Part shown: piece by piece, positions 18,717 to 26,425 of the stretch | Layout of the letters: each line of letters opens with the position of its first letter | Position numbering within the stretch: the stretch's first letter is position 1 | Assembly (NCBI GenBank): GCA_005888325.1 | Contig: VAWU01000065.1 | Location: forward strand, 28,505-71,439 | Origin: Actinomycetota bacterium | GTDB taxonomy: Bacteria; Actinomycetota; Acidimicrobiia; Acidimicrobiales; AC-14 | Direction of reading: 5' to 3' | DNA: 42,935 nt | The notes under the pieces: generated by a model | Database searches by the model: none | What the model was told of the DNA's origin: nothing | What the model saw: only the letters and a program-made list of their open reading frames with translations | Translations under genes and position numbers: made by a program

Positions 18717-20075
18717 CTACGGGTCGAGACGGCTCAGCGCGGCCGGCAGGAGGTCGATCAGGTCGCCCGCCACCAGGCCCCGGCGCCAGCCTAGGTGGCC
18801 CGCGGTGGCGTGGACGAAGGCGGCCGCGGCCGCGGCCTCGGGCCCGTCGAGACCCTGGGCCAGGAAGGCGGCCACGACTCCGGAGAGCACGTCGCCGGTA
18901 CCGGCGGTGGCGAGCCGGGCGTCGCCCTCGTTCTCCAGCAGCATGCGACCGTCGGACGCGGCCACGACGGTGGTCGACCCTTTGAGCAGCACGGTCGCGC
19001 CCGTGCGGCGCGCCAACGCCCGCACCGAGCCGATGCGATCGGGGCCCGGCGGGTTGCCGGCCAGCCCGCCGAACTCGCCTTCGTGCGGCGTGAGCACCGT
19101 CGGGTGACGGCGGGGCGCGATGGCCCCGGCCGCCGCGTCAGCGTCGCCCAGCGCGACGAGACCGTCGGCGTCGACGATCAGCGGCACCGGCGCGGCCGCG
19201 ACGAGGGCACGCACCGCGTCACGGGTCGCGTCGGTGCGACCCAGGCCGGGACCGAGCAGCAGCGTGCGGAATCGGTCGAGCTCCTCGAGCACCTCGCCGT
19301 CCCAGTTGCCGGCCGGCAGCACCCGCCCCACGACCTCGAGGGGTGGCTCCGGTCGCTCCAGCCCGGGCACGCCCAAGCGGACCATCCCCGCCCCGGCGCG
19401 CATGGCGGCGCGCGCGCAGAGGTCGGCCGCACCCGTCATGCCGCGCGATCCCGCGACCACCCACACAGCGCTCCGCCACTTGTGGGCGTCGGGTGCGCGC
19501 TCGGGTAGCCAGGCCCGCACGTCGGAGGCCTCGATCAGGTGGGCCGTCGCGCCCGAGACGTCGAGCCCGATGTCGACCAGCTCGACGCGACCGGAGCGCT
19601 CCGCGCCGGGCGAGAGCACGAGGCCCGGCTTCAACGCGGCGAAGGTCACCGTGACATCGGCCTGGACGGCGCCATCCTGCGCCTCCCCCGTGAGCCCGTC
19701 GACACCCGATGGGATGTCGACGGCGAGCACCGGAGCGCCGTCGGTGTCGGGCGCGTCGTACGCGCCGCGAGAGCCGGTGCCGTACGCGGCGTCGACGACG
19801 AGGTCGCACGGCGGAACGACCTTCGGCGCGTCCGCCGCGTCGAAGACGCGCGTCCGCACACCCCGGCGCTGCAGGCATTCGGCCGCGACCCGTCCGTCGG
19901 CGCCGTTGTTCCCCTTCCCTGCGACGACGACCACCCGGCGTCCGTACGCGCCGCCGAGCATGTCGAGCGCGACGCGGGCGACCGCGGCCCCCGCCCGGCC
20001 GATCAGCACGTCGACGGGTTCGGGCGCGGCCTGGTCGACCCGCTTCATCTCCTCCGGCGTCAGGACAGGGATCAA
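18717..20075 (-). CDS. nnr: Bifunctional NAD(P)H-hydrate epimerase / ADP-dependent NAD(P)H-hydrate dehydratase
   Basis: A 452-residue two-domain repair enzyme. The N-terminal YjeF-type epimerase (about 1-200) has VVVVAGKGNNGADGRVAA and VDAAYGTG. The C-terminal ribokinase-like dehydratase (about 205-450) has SRGMTGAADL, DADGL, LTPHEGEF and the diagnostic AGTGDVLSGVVAAFLAQG. Together they restore NADH and NADPH damaged to hydrates: the epimerase interconverts R and S forms and the dehydratase acts on the S form with ADP. It starts at 20075, 130 bp downstream of acpS. The acpS-nnr-alr order is common in Actinobacteria. Confidence 0.95.
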   Translation of the reverse strand: MIPVLTPEEMKRVDQAAPEPVDVLIGRAGAAVARVALDMLGGAYGRRVVVVAGKGNNGADGRVAAECLQRRGVRTRVFDAADAPKVVPPCDLVVDAAYGTGSRGAYDAPDTDGAPVLAVDIPSGVDGLTGEAQDGAVQADVTVTFAALKPGLVLSPGAERSGRVELVDIGLDVSGATAHLIEASDVRAWLPERAPDAHKWRSAVWVVAGSRGMTGAADLCARAAMRAGAGMVRLGVPGLERPEPPLEVVGRVLPAGNWDGEVLEELDRFRTLLLGPGLGRTDATRDAVRALVAAAPVPLIVDADGLVALGDADAAAGAIAPRRHPTVLTPHEGEFGGLAGNPPGPDRIGSVRALARRTGATVLLKGSTTVVAASDGRMLLENEGDARLATAGTGDVLSGVVAAFLAQGLDGPEAAAAAAFVHATAGHLGWRRGLVAGDLIDLLPAALSRLDP

Positions 20076-20125
20076 AGCAGCACCGGCCGCTGGCCGGTTC
20101 CATCAACGCGAGCGAGCGGGTGGCA

Positions 20126-20183
20126 GGTGGGAAGGGGCCCGCCGCCCGCAGCGAAGCGAGGAGCGGTGGGAAGGGCTCCCGCC
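20126..20183. repeat. Near-identical 18/19-bp direct repeat between acpS and nnr
   Basis: GGTGGGAAGGGGCCCGCC (20126-20143) recurs almost unchanged as GGTGGGAAGGGCTCCCGCC (20165-20183). Between them is CCCGCAGCGAAGCGAGG, which resembles the CCCGCAGCGAGAGG of the guaB3-guaA spacer. The 130-bp spacer has no gene. Confidence 0.65.
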
Positions 20184-20201
20184 TGACAGGAGCCGGGAGC
20201 C
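20174..20201 (-). terminator. Hairpin directly after acpS, probable terminator
   Basis: GGCTCCCG (20174-20181) pairs perfectly with CGGGAGCC (20194-20201), and the loop holds a further CCT/AGG pair. On the minus strand it begins 5 nt after the acpS stop. It lacks a clear T run, as many high-GC actinobacterial terminators do. Confidence 0.5.
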
Positions 20202-20205
20202 ACCA

Positions 20206-20571
20206 TTAGAGAGCCACGGCGATTGCTTCGGCGACGCGGTGGGTGTGCGTCAGCGAGAGGCGCCAGCCCGTGACGCCCAGCTGCCGGGCGAGCGCCTCGG
20301 CGCGCCCGCGGAGCTCGAGCACGGGCTGGCCGGACGGGGCCCGCACCACCTCGACGTCGTGGAAGGGGAATGCGCCCAGCCCCACGCCGAGCGCCTTCAT
20401 CACCGCTTCCTTGGCCGCGAACCGCGCGGCCAGTCGCTCGGCCGGGTCACGCTTCCGATCGCCGTACGCCCGCTCCGACTCGGTGAAGAGCCGGCGGGCG
20501 ACGCCCGGCGTGCGCGCCAGCACCCGCCGGAAGCGGTCGACCTCCACGGCGTCGATGCCGATACCGATCAC
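20206..20571 (-). CDS. acpS: Holo-[acyl-carrier-protein] synthase
   Basis: About 121 residues. The enzyme moves 4'-phosphopantetheine from CoA to a serine of acyl carrier protein. The magnesium-site aspartate lies in IGIGIDAVEVDRF, and the second family motif is RFAAKEAVMKALG; WRLSLTHTHRVAEA near the end is also typical. The start chosen is GTG 20571, which gives the usual N-terminus; the open frame extends to 20631 and would overlap the glmS-like gene. It lies 37 nt downstream of that gene. Confidence 0.92.
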   Translation of the reverse strand: MIGIGIDAVEVDRFRRVLARTPGVARRLFTESERAYGDRKRDPAERLAARFAAKEAVMKALGVGLGAFPFHDVEVVRAPSGQPVLELRGRAEALARQLGVTGWRLSLTHTHRVAEAIAVAL

Positions 20572-20608
20572 GACCGCCGGGACGCACCCGCGGATTGGAC
20601 CGCCTCGC

Positions 20609-23600
20609 TCATGCGCGCCAGTGGTCCGCAAGGGTGTGCATCGGCGCGGTCAGCAGGTCGACGACCGGGAGCGCGGCGAGCTCGTCCTCGTCGAACGAGG
20701 GCTCGGTCTCGGTGACGGTGTCGCGTAGCGCGTCGTAGCGGCCCCGGTACGCCTTCAGCACCGAACGCGCCGCCTCGGCCGTGAGGCGGTCGTGGAACCG
20801 GACATGCAGGAGCGCGAGCCCGGTGACGTGTGTGTCCTTGCTCTCGGGCACGATCACCACCGTGCGCCCGTCGTTGCGGCCGCGGGCCACCATCACCTCG
20901 TGGTCGCTGGCCACCGTGTGCTTGGTACCGCGCAACCGCGGGTCGCGCTCGGTCCGCGAGACGAGATCGGCCGCGATGCCACCCTTGTCGACGACGTGGA
21001 CGGTCGCCAGATTGTCGCCGACGTCACCTTCGATGCGGTACCGCGTGAAGCCCGTGACCTCGGCGACCGAGGGGTCGAGACCGGCGAGCGTCCGCAGCAC
21101 CCGGTAGCTGAGGCAGTCTCGGGCGACGCCCGTCGTCAGCACCTGGCGCACGAGGGGCGCCTCGAACAGCGCGTCCTCCGAACGCGAGATCCCCACGGTC
21201 ACCGTCTTGGCCTGGTGCTTGATCGCGTCGATGGGCCGGGTGAGCTCCTCGATGGCCCGGGTCAGCGCCTCGGTGAGGTCCTCGATCAGTGCGCCCGGCG
21301 TACCCACCTTGCCGGAGTCGACCGCGTACGCCTCGAGCGGCGCGATGCCCGTGGCGTAGCGGAGCAGCGCGGCCACTCGAACCGCGGTGCTGGCCTCGAG
21401 GTGGCCGTTGTAGGAGCCGGCGCGCACCTCGTCGAGAAAGCGCGACGTCAGTGGCTCGAGCGCCGGCGCGAGCTGCTCCAGCACGCGGTGGCCGTCGTAG
21501 CCGGCCGCGACGGAGGCCTCGATCGCGGCGCGCGCCTCGCGGAGGATGCGCGCTTGCCCGTCGATCGCGAGCGCGGCCTCGTAGCCGAACAGGTGACCCA
21601 CCATCGCCGAGAGCACGAACGCCAACCGCGGATGGGTCTTCGGGACGCGAAGGGTCTGGAGCGCAGCGGTGAACGCCCGTTGACCATCCGTCGCGATGAC
21701 GACGGGGGCCGCCCGATGGGCCCGGTAGATGGCGACCTCCTTGCCGACGTCGTCGGCGTTGGGGCCCTCGAGTCCCGCCGCGCACACGAGGATCAGCGGT
21801 TCCGACGAGAGGTCGATGTGCTTCTTGTCCTCGGTGGTGTCGCAGGCGATCGACTTGTAGCAGAGCTCGGAGAGCTTGATCCGGATCTCCTGCGCGGCGA
21901 CCCGGTTGGGCCCGTTGCCCACGACCGCCCAGTAGCGCCGGCCCGGCGCGTGACGCTGAGCGGCATCCGCGATCTCGTCGCGCCGCGCCAGCACCCGGTC
22001 CATGGCCGCCGGGAGGTCGCGGAGCGCCGCGAGCAGCTCGTGGTGCGCACCTCGGTCCTCGGGGCTCAGCGCGGCAGCGATGGCGAGCGCGAGCAGGTAG
22101 CCGGCCGCGATCTGCGCGTAGAAGGCCTTGGTCGAAGCCACGCTCATCTCGACGTCGCGCCCGTCGGACGTGTAGAGGACCCCGTGCGCCTTCTCCACGA
22201 GGTCGCTGTTCCGCCGGTTGACGATGCCGATCACGCTCGCGCCGCGCGCGCGCACCAGGTCGACGGTGCGATTGGTGTCGGTCGTGGTGCCGGATTGGCT
22301 CACCGCGACGAGCAGGACGTCGGACATGTCGTCGTCGAGGGCGAAGCCCGACAGCTCGGTTGCGGGGAGCGCCCCGACGCGCAGTCGCGCCGCGCCGACC
22401 TCACCGTCGATCGCGGCGGCGATCGCCTGACCCGCCACCGCCGCGGTCCCCTGCCCGATCACCAGGACGCGCCGGATGGTGCGGTCGCGCAGTCGCTCCA
22501 CGATCGCGTCGGGAAGCGCCTCTCGCCCGAGGGCCACGGCCAGCCTGCCGTTGTGCTCTTCGATGCGACCCCGGAGCGTCTTGCGGAACGACTGCGGGGC
22601 CTCCGACAGCTCCTTGAGGAGGAAGTGAGGGAAGTCGCCGCGATCGATGTCGCGGGTCGTGATCGTCGCGGTGGTGAGGTCGCCGTCGTGGACCGGCAGC
22701 GGAGTGCCGTCGTACGCGAAGCGCCGGATTCCCTCCGACGTGCCTGCGCCGGCGCGGTCCAACACCACGATCTGGCCCGGCGCGGACGCACCGGGCGACG
22801 TCTCGCCGTCCATCCGCAGGTACGTCGACGTCTCTTCCACGACTCCGTACGGCTCGCTCGCCACCACGTAGGCGTCCTCGGCCAGTCCGACGTAGAGCGC
22901 CTGTCCGCTGCCACGCAGCGCCAGAAGCACCTGTCCGGGTGCCTTCGTCGACCCGGCGGCGATGGCGACGGATCCGTCGAACGAGGCAACCGTACGGCGA
23001 AAGGCTTCGGCGAGATCGGGCTCGTCCACGAGGCGGCGCGACACGAGCGCGGGGATCACCTTCGCGTCGGTCGTGAACTCCGGCGGCAGGCGCAGGCCCG
23101 CCGCGTCGCGCAGCTGCGCGTAGTTGTCGACGTCGCCGTTCAGGGCCGCGACCACGTAGGGCCCGTCGCGGTCGTGCTCCTCCTGGTTGACCGGGTGGGC
23201 GTTGGCCTCGGAGATGATCCCGACGCTCGCCCATCGGGTGTGCGCGAGCACCGTCGCCTGTGCGTCGTCGTGACGAAGGGCCAGACGCAGGAGCTCGTCG
23301 GACACGATGGCCTGACGTATGGCACGCGTGTTGTCGCCCAGCTCACCGATCTCGGCCGCCGCCTTGTAGACGAAGCACAGGTGCCCGTCGCTCAGCCGCA
23401 CCGCGGTCGACCTGAACAGGCGGTCGGATGTGCGTTCGGACAGCTGCGCGCGCACCGCGGGAGCCTCGAGGTCGAGCCCGTGTCCCTCGACGGTCACGTG
23501 CACGCCCGCAGAGTCACGGCCGCGCACCTCCAACCGGTCGAGCGCGGACAGCGCGATCTGGATCGACGCGCAGGCCTCGATCGCCGCCACCGAAGGTTCG

Positions 23601-24028
23601 GGCCCGGTCAACTCCGCCACGGCCCGAGCGGTACGGAGGCGGTCGTTGCGCACGGCCCACACCGAGTCCTTCAGCTGCTCGAGGGACACGTTCACCGCCT
23701 CGATGTGGCTCCCGAAGCGCACCCCCTCCGCGTCGAGGAGCCGCTCGATCCGGGCGATCCCGGCTTCGAGCTCCCCGGCGGGCCCGTCGAGGTCATCGAC
23801 CGGCGCGACGAGCAGCGCTCGCAACCCCGCCGTGCCTCCCAGCTGCCGGTCGACGCCTTCGACTCCGCCGGCGGCCCGCCGCACCGCTCGTACGACGTCG
23901 GCCGGCTCCATCGAGCCCAGCGTCGGTCCGAGCAGGGACGCGGCTTCCGCGAGCTCCGACGTCAGCGCGCGCAGGTCGGGGACGGCTCGCCTGCCGGGGC
24001 GACGGACGACGGCCACGATCCCGCACAT
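20609..24028 (-). CDS. Very large GlmS-like glutamine:fructose-6-phosphate aminotransferase (1139 residues)
   Basis: Canonical GlmS is about 610 residues; this is nearly twice that. The N-terminal nucleophile Cys2 (MCGIVAVV) is intact. About 150 extra, largely helical residues come before EVRGRDSAGVHV (167-178), which normally lies near residue 30. Glutaminase motifs AHTRWASVG, ANAHP, and LNGDVDNY follow. FPHFLLKELSEAPQ (466-479) is the usual linker. The first SIS domain has SQSGTTTDTNRT and VASTKAFYAQ (about 577-639); the second (about 697-830) has KLSELCYKS and KKHIDL, diverged from the usual KEISY and KHGPLA. AKTVTV (940-945) resembles the normal GlmS C-terminus, yet about 195 residues follow. 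Its position beside glmM supports glucosamine-6-phosphate synthesis. The extra parts are unassigned. Confidence 0.8.
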   Translation of the reverse strand: MCGIVAVVRRPGRRAVPDLRALTSELAEAASLLGPTLGSMEPADVVRAVRRAAGGVEGVDRQLGGTAGLRALLVAPVDDLDGPAGELEAGIARIERLLDAEGVRFGSHIEAVNVSLEQLKDSVWAVRNDRLRTARAVAELTGPEPSVAAIEACASIQIALSALDRLEVRGRDSAGVHVTVEGHGLDLEAPAVRAQLSERTSDRLFRSTAVRLSDGHLCFVYKAAAEIGELGDNTRAIRQAIVSDELLRLALRHDDAQATVLAHTRWASVGIISEANAHPVNQEEHDRDGPYVVAALNGDVDNYAQLRDAAGLRLPPEFTTDAKVIPALVSRRLVDEPDLAEAFRRTVASFDGSVAIAAGSTKAPGQVLLALRGSGQALYVGLAEDAYVVASEPYGVVEETSTYLRMDGETSPGASAPGQIVVLDRAGAGTSEGIRRFAYDGTPLPVHDGDLTTATITTRDIDRGDFPHFLLKELSEAPQSFRKTLRGRIEEHNGRLAVALGREALPDAIVERLRDRTIRRVLVIGQGTAAVAGQAIAAAIDGEVGAARLRVGALPATELSGFALDDDMSDVLLVAVSQSGTTTDTNRTVDLVRARGASVIGIVNRRNSDLVEKAHGVLYTSDGRDVEMSVASTKAFYAQIAAGYLLALAIAAALSPEDRGAHHELLAALRDLPAAMDRVLARRDEIADAAQRHAPGRRYWAVVGNGPNRVAAQEIRIKLSELCYKSIACDTTEDKKHIDLSSEPLILVCAAGLEGPNADDVGKEVAIYRAHRAAPVVIATDGQRAFTAALQTLRVPKTHPRLAFVLSAMVGHLFGYEAALAIDGQARILREARAAIEASVAAGYDGHRVLEQLAPALEPLTSRFLDEVRAGSYNGHLEASTAVRVAALLRYATGIAPLEAYAVDSGKVGTPGALIEDLTEALTRAIEELTRPIDAIKHQAKTVTVGISRSEDALFEAPLVRQVLTTGVARDCLSYRVLRTLAGLDPSVAEVTGFTRYRIEGDVGDNLATVHVVDKGGIAADLVSRTERDPRLRGTKHTVASDHEVMVARGRNDGRTVVIVPESKDTHVTGLALLHVRFHDRLTAEAARSVLKAYRGRYDALRDTVTETEPSFDEDELAALPVVDLLTAPMHTLADHWRA

Positions 24029-24052
24029 CTCTCCAGGCTACGGCTCCCGACC

Positions 24053-24124
24053 CGGGCCCTGTGCACCCCGCTCGAAGGGCCGCTCGGGCCCTGTGCACCC
24101 CGCTCTAAGGGCCGCTCGGGCCCA
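24053..24124. repeat. 32-bp tandem repeat (2.25 copies) across the glmM stop codon
   Basis: Unit 1 is 24053-24084, unit 2 is 24085-24116, and CGGGCCCA at 24117-24124 begins a third. The units start CGGGCCCTGTGCACC and differ by one base (G at 24074, T at 24106). That T gives the TAG stop of glmM on the minus strand; the other copy would read TCG. AGGGCC (24076-24081) and GGCCCT (24087-24092) can also form a small hairpin. Confidence 0.9.
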
Positions 24125-25454
24125 GGGAACGCTCGACCGCGGCGACGAGGCGGGCGGTCACCGCCTCCGCGTCCTCCAGGGTAGGCGCCTCGACCATCAC
24201 GCGTACCACCGGCTCGGTGCCGCTCGGCCGTATGAGCACGCGACCGTGGTCGCCGAGCGCGGCCTCTGCGTCGCGCACCTCCGACCACAGCGCATCGGCG
24301 GCATCGAGCCCGTCGCGATCGGCCACCCGGACGTTGCGGAGCACCTGGGGGAGTCGGGTCATCACCGCCGCCAGCTCGGCCAAGGGCCGACCGCTGCGGG
24401 CGACGACGTCGAGGACCTGCACGCCCGTGAGGAGACCGTCGCCCGTCGTCGCCAGGTCGCGGAAGATCACGTGGCCCGACTGCTCGCCCCCGAGCGACCA
24501 GGCTCCCTCCTCCAACGCCTCCAGCACGTAGCGATCGCCGACCTGGGTCTCCACGCACTTGATGCCGCGTTCGGCCATCGCCAGCCGGAACCCGAGGTTG
24601 GTCATCACGGTGACGACGACGGTGTCACCCACGAGCAGGCCCCGGTCACGCCGGTCCAGCGCGCAGAGCGCGACCAGCTGGTCGCCGTCCACGAGCCGGC
24701 CCTGGTGGTCGACGGCGAGCACGCGGTCCGCGTCACCGTCGAAGGCGAGCCCGACCTGCGCGTCTTCGGCCACGACGCGGTGCTGGAGCCCCTCGGGGTG
24801 CGTCGACCCGCAATGCGCGTTGATGTTCGTCCCGTCCGGTCTCGCGTTGAGGACCGTCACATCAGCACCGAGCCGGCCGAGCACGCTCGGTGCCACCGCG
24901 AACGCCGCGCCGTGGGCACAGTCGATGACGACGCGCAAGCCGTCGAGCCGTCGCCCTTCGAGGGTGGCGATGACGCTCGCCTCGTAGCGCTCGCGCCCGC
25001 CGAGCCCGGACGTGATCGCACCGACGTCGGCGCCGGTAGGTGGCTCTGCAGGCGGCCCGTCGCGCAGCACGCGGTCGAGCTCGGCTTCGAGCGCCCGCTC
25101 CGCGTCGTCGCCCAGCTTGCGCCCCCCGGCCGCGAAGAACTTGATCCCGTTGTCGGAGAACGGGTTGTGCGACGCCGAGAGCATGGCGGCCGGGAGACCG
25201 TCCGCCGCCGACAGGGCGGCGACACCCGGCGTCGGGAGGATCCCGAGATCGACGACGTCGTCGCCTTCGGCTGTGATCCCGGCCGTCAACGCGGCGCGCA
25301 GCAGCGGTCCGGACACGCGGGTGTCGCGGCCGACGATGAAGGGCCCGGGTCCCAGAACCCTGGCGGCGGCCCGGCCGAGAGCGACGACCAGCTCCGGTGT
25401 GAGGTCGGCATTGGCGACACCGCGCACGCCGTCGGTGCCGAAGCGGAGCGTCAG
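24105..25454 (-). CDS. glmM: Phosphoglucosamine mutase
   Basis: About 449 residues, the normal length. It converts glucosamine-6-phosphate to glucosamine-1-phosphate for UDP-GlcNAc and peptidoglycan. The phosphoserine loop is AMLSASHNPFSDNG, the magnesium loop FDGDADR, the sugar-binding loop GGEQSGH and the phosphate-binding loop RPSGTEPVVRV. The family's N-terminus LRFGTDGVRG is encoded upstream of the first GTG (25427), so I set the start at CTG 25454. There a TGAGG Shine-Dalgarno lies 5 nt before it and no ATG, GTG or TTG fits. It follows rpsI by 10 nt. Its last codons lie in a 32-bp tandem repeat. Confidence 0.9.
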   Translation of the reverse strand: MTLRFGTDGVRGVANADLTPELVVALGRAAARVLGPGPFIVGRDTRVSGPLLRAALTAGITAEGDDVVDLGILPTPGVAALSAADGLPAAMLSASHNPFSDNGIKFFAAGGRKLGDDAERALEAELDRVLRDGPPAEPPTGADVGAITSGLGGRERYEASVIATLEGRRLDGLRVVIDCAHGAAFAVAPSVLGRLGADVTVLNARPDGTNINAHCGSTHPEGLQHRVVAEDAQVGLAFDGDADRVLAVDHQGRLVDGDQLVALCALDRRDRGLLVGDTVVVTVMTNLGFRLAMAERGIKCVETQVGDRYVLEALEEGAWSLGGEQSGHVIFRDLATTGDGLLTGVQVLDVVARSGRPLAELAAVMTRLPQVLRNVRVADRDGLDAADALWSEVRDAEAALGDHGRVLIRPSGTEPVVRVMVEAPTLEDAEAVTARLVAAVERSLGPSGP

Positions 25455-25464
25455 CGCGGCCTCA

Positions 25465-25857
25465 CTACCGCTTCGAGTACTGCGGCGCCTTGCGGGCCTT
25501 CTTCAGGCCGTACTTCTTGCTCTCCTTCTCGCGCGCGTCACGAGTGAGGAAGCCGGCTCGCTTCAACGCGCTGCGCAGCTCTGCGTCGAGATCGATGAGC
25601 CCGCGTGCGATGCCGAGGCGCAGGGCGCCGGCCTGACCCGTGATCCCGCCACCGGCGATCGTCGCGTCGACGTCGTAGACCTCAGCGGTGGTCGTGAGGC
25701 GCAGCGGCTCGGTGACGATCATGCGGTGGGTCTCCGACGGGAAGTAGTCGGTCAGCTTGCGCCGGTTCACCGTGATCTGGCCGCTGCCCGGACGGAGGCG
25801 CACGCGCGCCACCGCCTGCTTGCGGCGTCCGGTCGACTGCGTGAGGGGTTTGGGCAA
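25465..25857 (-). CDS. rpsI: Small-subunit ribosomal protein uS9
   Basis: A 130-residue protein with the typical N-terminus [18 protein letters not shown], the core [31 protein letters not shown], and the basic C-terminal tail ending [12 protein letters not shown], whose final KR-type end reaches towards the P-site tRNA. It is cotranscribed with rplM, 19 nt upstream, from the promoter at 26372-26400. glmM follows after 10 nt. Confidence 0.97.
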   Translation of the reverse strand: MPKPLTQSTGRRKQAVARVRLRPGSGQITVNRRKLTDYFPSETHRMIVTEPLRLTTTAEVYDVDATIAGGGITGQAGALRLGIARGLIDLDAELRSALKRAGFLTRDAREKESKKYGLKKARKAPQYSKR

Positions 25858-25876
25858 CGTCGTTCCTCGCTTCGCC

Positions 25877-26335
25877 TCAGGATTCGGCGGTGGTGTGGCG
25901 GGCGTGCTCGATGATGAGCGCCTGCGGCTGTTGCGCCGCGTGCGGATGGGTGGGACCGCTGTAGACCTTGAGCTTCTTGAGCATGCTCCGGCCGAGGGGG
26001 CCCTTGGGCAACATGCCGCGCACCGACCGGCGAATCGCGTCTTCGGGTTTGGCCGCGAGCAGGTCGCCGTAGGTGCGCCGCTTGAGGCCCCCGGGGTACC
26101 CCGAGTGACGGTAGACGAGACGCTTCTCGCTCTTGTCGGACGTGAGCACGACCCGGGTCGCGTTGACGACGATCACGTGGTCGCCGGTGTCGACATGGGG
26201 GGCGAAGATCGGCTTGTGCTTGCCGCGGAGGATCCGCGCCACCTCTGAGGCCATGCGACCGAGCACCAGGCCGTCGGCGTCGACGACGTGCCAGGCGCGT
26301 TGGATGTCGGAGGCCTTCGGGGAGAAGGTGCGCAC
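25877..26335 (-). CDS. rplM: Large-subunit ribosomal protein uL13
   Basis: A 152-residue early-assembly protein of the 50S subunit. It has [56 protein letters not shown] and [12 protein letters not shown], all standard L13 segments. The start is GTG 26335 with AGAGGA about 6 nt upstream. It is first in the rplM-rpsI operon. A good promoter lies 37-65 nt upstream of the start. Confidence 0.97.
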   Translation of the reverse strand: MRTFSPKASDIQRAWHVVDADGLVLGRMASEVARILRGKHKPIFAPHVDTGDHVIVVNATRVVLTSDKSEKRLVYRHSGYPGGLKRRTYGDLLAAKPEDAIRRSVRGMLPKGPLGRSMLKKLKVYSGPTHPHAAQQPQALIIEHARHTTAES

Positions 26336-26371
26336 GCTGTCCTCTCGTCTCGAGCGTGGGCGAACCCGGAG

Positions 26372-26400
26372 ATTCTACGGGCGGCCGGTACCTCGGGCAA
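26372..26400 (-). promoter_or_regulatory. Promoter of rplM-rpsI
   Basis: On the minus strand TTGCCC (26400-26395) is followed by exactly 17 nt and TAGAAT (26377-26372), a good sigma-A-type pair. The predicted start would give a leader of about 30 nt ending in the AGAGGA ribosome site of rplM. The divergent ilvA start lies 26 bp to the other side. Confidence 0.65.
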
Positions 26401-26425
26401 ACGTCGGTACGATCGACTCGAGCGA

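Noticed and set aside
20792-24184. Very long plus-strand open frame (1130 codons) opposite the GlmS-like gene
   Set aside because: It is the antisense frame of a high-GC gene. The product is a run of R, H, V and D-rich sequence without motifs, while the minus strand shows clear GlmS motifs throughout.
26341-26425. tRNA or small RNA gene in the rplM-ilvA gap
   Set aside because: The 90-bp gap is taken up by the rplM promoter and leader; no cloverleaf or TTC-loop pattern is visible.
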